NCBI GenBank assembly: GCA_028045305.1
Contig: JAOFTV010000006.1
Coordinates: 1 to 64,000 of the forward strand
Direction: 5' to 3'
DNA length: 64,000 nt
Source: Opitutales bacterium
Lineage (GTDB): Bacteria > Verrucomicrobiota > Verrucomicrobiia > Opitutales > Seribacteraceae
Shown here: piece after piece, positions 58,038-64,000 of the stretch
Layout of the letters: each line of letters begins with the position of its first letter
Numbering within the stretch: the first letter of the stretch is position 1
Position numbers and translations under genes: made by a program
The notes under the pieces: model-generated
Database searches by the model: none
Told to the model about the DNA's origin: nothing
What the model saw: only the letters and a program-made list of their open reading frames with translations

Positions 58038-59093
58038 ATGAAATTACTCTTAACTGTAACCCTTTTGATCTCGCTAGCGTTGGGTGCCAACGCATCGGAA
58101 CATGTCCTTGAATTTACCGGTGGCGATGGACCCGGCAAGGGCAAGACCATAGTGCTGATCTCAGGCGACGAGGAATACCGCTCCGAAGAATCGATGCCGA
58201 TGTTGGCCAAGATCCTTTCCCAACATCATGGCTTTAACTGTAAGGTTCTGTTTGCTTGGAGCCCCGACGGCAAGCACATCGATCCAAATAACCAGCAAGG
58301 CGTGCGTGGTTGGAACGAGTTAAAAAATGCCGACCTCACGATCATCGGCACACGGTTTCGCCAGCCCAACAAAATTGACGGCCAGCACCTCACAGACTTT
58401 ATGAACGCAGGCAAGCCAATCATTGGCATTCGTACAGCTACCCATGGTTTCAAAGGGGATAACAAGTTCGGTAACAAAATTGGCTATAGTGACTGGGGGA
58501 AAACAATCCTTGGCGAAGGCTGGGCCGGGCATCATGGACGCCACAAGGGAGAAGGTGCACGGGGTGTGGTTGTTGAGGCAAATAGAAAGCACCCGATACT
58601 AAACGGAGTAACCAACAACAATGTATTTGCCCCGTCCGATGTGTACGGTGTTCGCTCTCTTCAAAAACACGACACGATTCTGTTAAGAGGAGCGGTGACC
58701 AAAAACCTAGACCCGAATTCTCCAAATCTAGCAGGTAAGAAAAACGAGCCCATGCAGCCATCCGCCTGGATTCATCCATACATAGCACCCAATGGCACAA
58801 AAGGAATATCCTTCTGTACAACTATGGGTGCCTCAGTTGATTTGGTAAGCGAAGGATTGCGTCGCATCATTGTGAATGCGACCTTTCATCTCAACGGACT
58901 TGAGGTTCCGCCCAAAGCGAATGTTGATTATGTCGATCCGTTCTACCCTTCATTCTATGGTTTTATCAGAGACAAAGACTACTGGCCTTACCACAACTTG
59001 AAGGCAACTGACTTTGGTCTCGGCAAAGTACCACACCTCCCGGATCCAAAGGGTACTCCAAAATGGGATTTTCGACCAATGCTCTCAAAATAA
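58038..59093 (+). CDS. Exported ThuA-like domain protein
   Basis: This 351-residue protein has a signal peptide (LLLTVTLLISLALGANA). A ThuA-like (glutamine-amidotransferase-like flavodoxin) fold follows: KTIVLISGDEEYRSEESMPML, DLTIIGTRFRQP, GKPIIGIRTATHGF, HPILNGV and GISFCTTMGAS. ThuA was named for trehalose utilisation, but in Verrucomicrobia and planctomycetes these secreted versions sit among sulfatases and dehydrogenases, with unproven roles in sugar metabolism. Here it starts the accessory series after ssrA and is followed by a sulfatase 46 bp later. Confidence 0.85.
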   Translation: MKLLLTVTLLISLALGANASEHVLEFTGGDGPGKGKTIVLISGDEEYRSEESMPMLAKILSQHHGFNCKVLFAWSPDGKHIDPNNQQGVRGWNELKNADLTIIGTRFRQPNKIDGQHLTDFMNAGKPIIGIRTATHGFKGDNKFGNKIGYSDWGKTILGEGWAGHHGRHKGEGARGVVVEANRKHPILNGVTNNNVFAPSDVYGVRSLQKHDTILLRGAVTKNLDPNSPNLAGKKNEPMQPSAWIHPYIAPNGTKGISFCTTMGASVDLVSEGLRRIIVNATFHLNGLEVPPKANVDYVDPFYPSFYGFIRDKDYWPYHNLKATDFGLGKVPHLPDPKGTPKWDFRPMLSK

Positions 59094-59100
59094 ACTATCC

Positions 59101-59140
59101 TTTATGGCCACATTTACCTTTGGCTTTATTGAGCCATAAA
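59101..59140 (+). promoter_or_regulatory. Inverted repeats spanning the thuA-sulfatase junction
   Basis: TTTATGGC (59101-59108) and GCCATAAA (59133-59140) are perfect complements 24 bases apart, and the right arm contains the A of the sulfatase ATG. A smaller hairpin, TGGCT-TTATTG-AGCCA (59121-59136), uses part of the same right arm, so the two structures exclude each other. This could tune translation of the sulfatase or limit read-through. No T-run is present. Confidence 0.35.
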
Positions 59141-60498
59141 TGAAACTAGCCACAACCTTTCTACGCTCCTTTGTTTTTCTAATTTTTGCCATTTCGAGTG
59201 GGCATGCAAAAGAACAGGTAAAACCCAATATCATCGTCATCCTGGTTGATGATATGGGCTATGGGGGGTTGAGTTGCTACGACAATCAATATTTTAAAAC
59301 TCCAGAGATTGATAAACTGGCCTCTGAAGGATTGCTCTTAACGGACTTTCATTCCAATGGTGCGGTATGCTCCCCCACCCGAGCAGCACTCCTAACTGGG
59401 CGCTATCAGTACCGCAGTGGTTGTCATGTGGTGATTAATGCCGACCGTAATCACAAAGATCATAACCGGGGGATGCCTGCCAAAGAGTGGACATTTGCAG
59501 AAGCACTCAAGGCGGGCGGCTATACATGTGCAGTTTTTGGAAAATGGCACCTCGGTTACAAAACTGAATTTAATCCCCTCCTTCATGGCTTTGATCAGTT
59601 TAATGGTTTTATAAGTGGCAACATTGACGCGCATTCACACTTTGACCGGATGGTGATCAAGGACTGGTGGCAGAACCAAGAACTCAAGGATGAACCAGGA
59701 TACCTCACCGATCTAATTACCGAACATACCATCAAATTTATTCGACAAAATAAAGATAGGCCCTTCTTCGTTTATGCGGCTCACGGAGCCCCTCACAGTC
59801 CACATCAGGCCCGTGGGTCGAAGATTGTGCGTGGTCCTGACAAAGGAAAAATTCCTCAATGGGGAAAAGGAAATGGAACCTACTCGAATAATCCAAAGGA
59901 TGAAAACTGGCTGATTAAACATTTTATTCTACCCGTCGACGAAGGACTCGGCCGTATCCGCAAGGAAATCGAAGTTCTGGGATTGGCTGAGAATACAATC
60001 ATTTGGTTTATTTCAGACAATGGAGGAACAGCTGGAAACAAGACCACCAGCCCGATGACCCGAGCGGGCAAGGGCTCTACCTACGAGGGTGGACACCGCG
60101 TGCCAGGAATTGTGTGGGCACCCAATCGCATAGCCTCGGGTAAATGTGCAGAATTAATCGTGGGCATGGACATCATGCCAACCAGCCTGGCCATGGCCAA
60201 GGTGATAGTCCCAAAAAAACACAGGTTTGACGGGATTGATGTAGGACCTGCTATCTTTGAAAAAAAGAACCTACCCGAACGCCCCGTTATTTGGGGCAAA
60301 AACTCAAGTGGTGCCTTACGGCGAGGGCCCTGGAAATTAGTTAAAAACGAACTCTATAACCTGTATGACGACCCATCGGAAAGAAAGGATATTGCCTTAA
60401 ATTATCCCGATCGATTCAAACAAATGATAAAAGAGCGTTCTGTTATATTCGAGGAAGCGATCGGCGACTCTCCTTATGATCAAGGGCCCAACAAGTAG
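59140..60498 (+). CDS. Secreted type I sulfatase (arylsulfatase family)
   Basis: This 452-residue protein has a signal peptide (FVFLIFAISSGHAKE). NIIVILVDDMGYGG provides the metal-binding aspartates. The formylglycine cysteine lies in CSPTRAALLTGRYQYRSG (about residue 77). FGKWHLGY, YAAHGAPHSPHQ and WFISDNGGTAGNK complete the active-site set. The substrate is not predictable; sulfated algal glycans are likely from context. It sits between the thuA-like gene and an esterase on the same strand. Confidence 0.94.
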   Translation: MKLATTFLRSFVFLIFAISSGHAKEQVKPNIIVILVDDMGYGGLSCYDNQYFKTPEIDKLASEGLLLTDFHSNGAVCSPTRAALLTGRYQYRSGCHVVINADRNHKDHNRGMPAKEWTFAEALKAGGYTCAVFGKWHLGYKTEFNPLLHGFDQFNGFISGNIDAHSHFDRMVIKDWWQNQELKDEPGYLTDLITEHTIKFIRQNKDRPFFVYAAHGAPHSPHQARGSKIVRGPDKGKIPQWGKGNGTYSNNPKDENWLIKHFILPVDEGLGRIRKEIEVLGLAENTIIWFISDNGGTAGNKTTSPMTRAGKGSTYEGGHRVPGIVWAPNRIASGKCAELIVGMDIMPTSLAMAKVIVPKKHRFDGIDVGPAIFEKKNLPERPVIWGKNSSGALRRGPWKLVKNELYNLYDDPSERKDIALNYPDRFKQMIKERSVIFEEAIGDSPYDQGPNK

Positions 60499-60650
60499 AA
60501 AGCCGAACTAATTTACAGTTCTGCACGAAAGTAACGAAAATATCTCCTTCCAAAACGAAGGTTATTATGGACAGAGGAAAACAGAAAATACAGGGTACAC
60601 TGACCTGTGGATCTTAATAAAACCTATATTTAATTCTCCCTTTAAAATTG

Positions 60651-62645
60651 ATGAAATTTAAACTTCTTTCTCTTTGTTTTTTATTTGTATCGCTAAGTGC
60701 ATATACCTTCGCAAAGAACTCTTTACCGGCAATTGATAAGAACAAGGCAGCCCAAAATGTAGAAGAATTGTGGGCAGGCTACGATCCGCGGGCCGAACCT
60801 TTGGAAGTGCAAATCATTCGGGAGTGGGATGAGGTGTACGAAGGTAGAGAGATCAAGGTACAAATGCTTACCTTTACTGTGGGTACCTTCAAAAATCAGG
60901 TAAGTCGGATTTCCGCCTACTATTCTTACCCTATGGGCATGAAAGAAAAATTACCGGGGCTTGTGCAAGTGCATGGCGGAGGGCAGCGGGCAAATAAACA
61001 CATGGTGGTGGTGGATGCGGCCAATGGGTATGCCAGCATTTCCCTAAATTGGGGAGGCCGTGAATTGGAGGATCAAAAAGCAGGCGAACCAGGGACGGAC
61101 TGGGGGGCGATTGACCCTACCCAAAAGCATGTCAGTCATTATTTTCGACTCACACCCGATGAAAAAACCGCTGAATCTGTTTACAGCCCAAGAAATAACA
61201 ATTGGTTCATCCTCACCCTGGCGACCCGGCGAGGGCTGACCTTTCTCGAGCAACAACCCAATGTGGATGCCGGAAAAATGGGAGTCTACGGGCACTCCAT
61301 GGGGGGAACCATTACCGGGCAGGTGGCTGGACTCGACTCCCGCATCAAGGCTTCGGTGCCTTCGTGCGGGGGGCAGGGAATCACTCAGGCAGAAAATATT
61401 GCCCGCCCTGGAGCATCCTCCGACCGACGGGTGGGCGACAAGCTGTACTCCACAACCATCGACTCCTCCGCATCCCTGAAGAATTTGAAATACCCAATCC
61501 TGGGCCAAACCCCACAGAATGATTTCAACTGTATCTTTGATGACCTGAACCATAACTGGAGGGCCATCCCGGACCCCTCGCTGGTGCACTTCAGTATTTC
61601 CCCGCACCTCAACCACCGCCATATCGCGGAATCCGCCTTCGCCCGCTACCGGTTCCTCGATGTGTTTCTCAAAGGAGAAGGCACCTTTCCGAAGAGGCCC
61701 GAGTTGTCGGTAAACCTAAAGACTTCCAATGGCATACCCATTGCCACAGTCACCCCGCACAATGTGGAGCAGGTGCAAAAGGTGCAGATTTACTACAGCA
61801 TTAATCCACATTCCTTAACCCGTTTTTGGAGGCGTGCAGCGACTGCCAAGCACGGAAATAATTGGGTGGCACACTTACCGATCCTAAGCACCAACATGCC
61901 TCTCTTCGTCATGGCCAATGTGGAGTATCCCCTACCCCGCCCCATAATAGGTTCACGGTATACCGGGAACTCCCCAGACAATTTCCTGATTAGTACCTGG
62001 GAAGAAATTATTGATCCACCGGCATTGAAGGAAGCCGGTGTTCAGGCAATCGACCGTCCCGACCGCATGATCGAGCGAAGTTTTGATGACTGGGAGGACT
62101 GGTATCAAATCGGCTGGGGCAACAACCAGCACGCCGTCGCCGGCACCCGAAAGCTGACCGACCCCAAATGGCGCGGACCCGATGGAGCAACCCTGAGCAT
62201 TGATATAAAAGACCCGAAGGGGGGAAATTTCCTCATGGCCTTTGATGTAAACAACTGGGGTGCCTATCCAGGCTTACCCAAAAGTGGGTACTATTGCGTA
62301 AAACCACTCGCCAAAACTAAGGACTGGCAGACCGTCACCATCCATCTTTCTGATTTGAAACCAAGAACCGAGGGGATTCCGGATCGTCCTGAAAGTTGGC
62401 AGGGAATCACTGACTTACAGATTGTGGCAGGCTTACACAGGCTCCCTGCAAAGGAGAAAACCATTCTTAGCGGAGGCACCTGGCCAGGCATGCGTGAACT
62501 TCGTAACCTGCGATGGGTAGGTGGTGAATACAGCTCCTCCCTGCTCTACCCCGGTGGGAAATTATCGGTCGAAGAATTTCAGAAGATTTTTCAGGCAGAT
62601 ATCGATAAATCTATCGAGTTCGAAAAGCGGGATGCGAACCGATAA
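60651..62645 (+). CDS. Exported acetyl-xylan-esterase/dienelactone-hydrolase-like esterase with C-terminal beta-sandwich
   Basis: The ATG at 60651 (664 residues) is preferred to a TTG one codon earlier. A signal segment (LLSLCFLFVSLSAYTFA) precedes an alpha/beta hydrolase with VQVHGGGQRAN, the nucleophile elbow VYGHSMGGT (Ser about 216) and a candidate histidine in PHLNHRH. This resembles acetyl-xylan esterase or cephalosporin-C-deacetylase-like enzymes. Residues about 470-620 (SFDDWEDWYQIGWGNNQHAV...GYYCVKPL...WQGITDLQIV) look like a carbohydrate-binding beta-sandwich. The base composition here looks more GC-rich than the left half of the window, a possible sign of transfer. The inferred role is removal of acyl groups from a polysaccharide. 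Confidence 0.8.
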   Translation: MKFKLLSLCFLFVSLSAYTFAKNSLPAIDKNKAAQNVEELWAGYDPRAEPLEVQIIREWDEVYEGREIKVQMLTFTVGTFKNQVSRISAYYSYPMGMKEKLPGLVQVHGGGQRANKHMVVVDAANGYASISLNWGGRELEDQKAGEPGTDWGAIDPTQKHVSHYFRLTPDEKTAESVYSPRNNNWFILTLATRRGLTFLEQQPNVDAGKMGVYGHSMGGTITGQVAGLDSRIKASVPSCGGQGITQAENIARPGASSDRRVGDKLYSTTIDSSASLKNLKYPILGQTPQNDFNCIFDDLNHNWRAIPDPSLVHFSISPHLNHRHIAESAFARYRFLDVFLKGEGTFPKRPELSVNLKTSNGIPIATVTPHNVEQVQKVQIYYSINPHSLTRFWRRAATAKHGNNWVAHLPILSTNMPLFVMANVEYPLPRPIIGSRYTGNSPDNFLISTWEEIIDPPALKEAGVQAIDRPDRMIERSFDDWEDWYQIGWGNNQHAVAGTRKLTDPKWRGPDGATLSIDIKDPKGGNFLMAFDVNNWGAYPGLPKSGYYCVKPLAKTKDWQTVTIHLSDLKPRTEGIPDRPESWQGITDLQIVAGLHRLPAKEKTILSGGTWPGMRELRNLRWVGGEYSSSLLYPGGKLSVEEFQKIFQADIDKSIEFEKRDANR

Positions 62646-62666
62646 ATCACTTACCTGAAAAAAATA

Positions 62667-63605
62667 ATGGTTAGAGGATACATAATAAGGAGCTTATTTT
62701 TCATAGCGGTTGGGGTCGTTCTCCAAACATTCGGAATCGCTTCCGGTGCTACGAAAATGTTCACTCCGCAGCAGATCGGGTGGCAAACTTTCCCGCTCAA
62801 GCCAGACAAGACTTTGGAGTACAAGACCATAACTGGAAAAGACGGTCTTTCGTATGATTTAAAACTTCAGGTTTTTCTGCCGAAAGGATGGCAGACAGAG
62901 GACAAGCGTCCTGCGGCGGTATTTTTCCACGGAGGTGGATGGCGTGGCGGCGGGCCGGATCATTATTATCCACAGAGTCGCTATGTTGCCCTGCGTGGCA
63001 TGGTGGCCATTTCGGTGGAATACCGGACAATCAACCGCTTTGGCACCTCGCCCAGGGAGTGCGTAAAGGATGGCAAATCCGCCATGCGCTGGGTTAAGAC
63101 CCATGCCAATAAACTGGGAATCGATCCCGAACGGATCGTGGCAGGCGGAGGGTCGGCCGGTGGTCATATTGCGGCAGCAATGGCATTGGTCACAGAATTT
63201 AATGAAGCAGGAGAAGATACCTCGGTAAGCTGCATCCCCAAAGCACTGCTCCTCTTTAATCCCGTCTTTGACAATGGCCCCGACGGATTTGGGTACAACC
63301 TGGTAAAGCCCTACTGGCAAAAGATTTCACCGATTGAGCACATCAACGATCAAACCCCTCCGACCCTGATTCTCCTGGGAACCGAGGACACTTACATACC
63401 AGTGGAGACTGCCAAACGTTTTGAGCGGCAAATGAAAGAAAAGGGGCGTCGCTGTGATCTACACATCTATGAAGGGGCAAAGCATGGCTGGTACAACCTG
63501 TGGGTCAGCCGCGAGGACATGGCCGAAAGCCTCATCCGTATGGACCGCTTTCTAAGCTCACTGGGCTATCTCGAAGGAGAGCCTATCTTAAAACTTAAAA
63601 AGTAG
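62667..63605 (+). CDS. Secreted HSL/BD-FAE-like esterase
   Basis: This 312-residue protein has a signal segment (SLFFIAVGVVLQTFGIASG) and then an alpha/beta hydrolase of the hormone-sensitive-lipase or feruloyl/acetyl-esterase kind. HGGGWRGGG forms the oxyanion hole, GGGSAGGHIAA holds the nucleophile Ser (about residue 163), GTEDTYIPV the acid, and GAKHGWYNL the histidine. Close relatives accompany sulfatases and ThuA-like proteins in verrucomicrobial polysaccharide loci. It lies 21 bp after the preceding esterase, so co-transcription is likely. Confidence 0.87.
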   Translation: MVRGYIIRSLFFIAVGVVLQTFGIASGATKMFTPQQIGWQTFPLKPDKTLEYKTITGKDGLSYDLKLQVFLPKGWQTEDKRPAAVFFHGGGWRGGGPDHYYPQSRYVALRGMVAISVEYRTINRFGTSPRECVKDGKSAMRWVKTHANKLGIDPERIVAGGGSAGGHIAAAMALVTEFNEAGEDTSVSCIPKALLLFNPVFDNGPDGFGYNLVKPYWQKISPIEHINDQTPPTLILLGTEDTYIPVETAKRFERQMKEKGRRCDLHIYEGAKHGWYNLWVSREDMAESLIRMDRFLSSLGYLEGEPILKLKK

Positions 63606-63669
63606 TGATGTAACCGAAACGAGGCAAACCAACCGAGAGTATTAAACTTTAAAATAATCTACTCTAAGC

Positions 63670-64000
63670 ATGAACCGAAATAAACTTACCGTATCTATCG
63701 GCTTGGCCCTCTTCTCAGTCGCCACTGCTTTTACAAAGGATCTAAAGACCCGTGCCCGCCCCAATTTTCTTTTGCTCTATGCGGATGATCAACGCAACCA
63801 TACCTTGAGTTGTGCGGGACATCCGATTGTAAAAACACCTAACATTGACCGCCTGGCCAAGAATGGAGTGCGGTTTGAAAATGCATATGTAACCACTTCA
63901 ACCTGCTGGGTGGGCCGTGCGAGCTTGTTCACCGGTTGCTATGAGCGCAAACATCTCTACAAGGTTTCCTCTGGATCCTTGAATTCTGATCTGTGTAACT
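63670..64000 (+). CDS. Sulfatase-family protein, N-terminal part (cut by window edge)
   Basis: The ATG at 63670 opens 110 residues that run off the right edge. A signal segment ([16 protein letters not shown]) is followed by [20 protein letters not shown] (metal-binding Asp pair) and [20 protein letters not shown], as in type I sulfatases. The formylglycine site reads [14 protein letters not shown]: the Cys (about residue 79) and Arg are kept, but the usual proline at the third position is valine. The start follows the esterase stop by 64 bp. Whether it is an active sulfatase depends on whether this motif is accepted for formylglycine formation. Confidence 0.85.
   Translation, partial: MNRNKLTVSIGLALFSVATAFTKDLKTRARPNFLLLYADDQRNHTLSCAGHPIVKTPNIDRLAKNGVRFENAYVTTSTCWVGRASLFTGCYERKHLYKVSSGSLNSDLCN

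Noticed and set aside
60546-60608. Two short hairpins (CCTTC/GAAGG and ACAGG/CCTGT) between the sulfatase and esterase
   Set aside because: Stems are only 5 bp with no T-run, which is within chance expectation for a 150-bp gap.

Overview
The window looks like a chromosomal segment of a marine-type Verrucomicrobiota bacterium, most likely of the Opitutales/Puniceicoccaceae kind. The pointers are a verrucomicrobial TIGR02597-type surface protein, ConA-like domains ending in VEGYLAHKWG-type motifs, several secreted sulfatases, a ThuA-like protein and BD-FAE-like esterases. Base composition looks moderately AT-rich by eye; it was not computed. No phylogenetic marker was tested, so this placement is an inference.

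Bases 1-32523 are one uninterrupted reading frame that enters from the left edge. It encodes at least 10,840 residues of a giant exported surface protein built from LamG/ConA-like jelly rolls, DUF2341, putative-Ig (He_PIG), FN3-like, bacterial Ig-like, PA14-like, discoidin-like, cupredoxin-like and glycine-rich modules. The striking point is that many of these domains do not simply follow one another. One domain is split, a complete second domain sits in the gap, and the first then resumes. This reaches about four levels at 13000-16380 and 21476-25160. The same style recurs in a separate protein at 32973-34898, just downstream of a small secreted rhodanese.

Bases 34909-57317 are mostly housekeeping: a PQQ-propeller protein translationally coupled to priA, a two-RCK potassium channel, a sulfatase coupled to a glycosidase-like protein, an MFS transporter, a small outer-membrane barrel, and a patB-ligA-ribBA-ribH-nusB run. 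Then come UDP-glucose dehydrogenase, a membrane-anchored alpha/beta hydrolase, a TonB-like protein, a 48-residue membrane protein, polyphosphate kinase and the tmRNA gene ssrA. The RibBA has lost the zinc cysteines of its GTP cyclohydrolase II half.

Bases 57318-64000, immediately after the tmRNA 3' end, look accessory. They hold a C-terminal remnant of a prenyltransferase/squalene-oxidase-repeat protein, followed by a same-strand series of secreted proteins: ThuA-like, a sulfatase, two esterases and a sulfatase cut by the right edge. This looks like a sulfated or acylated polysaccharide degradation locus, possibly inserted at ssrA. All exported enzymes here, with the giant protein and its neighbours, fit a particle- or algal-polysaccharide lifestyle. 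No tRNA, rRNA, CRISPR array or insertion sequence was found. Domain boundaries are by eye and good to perhaps 10-20 residues.
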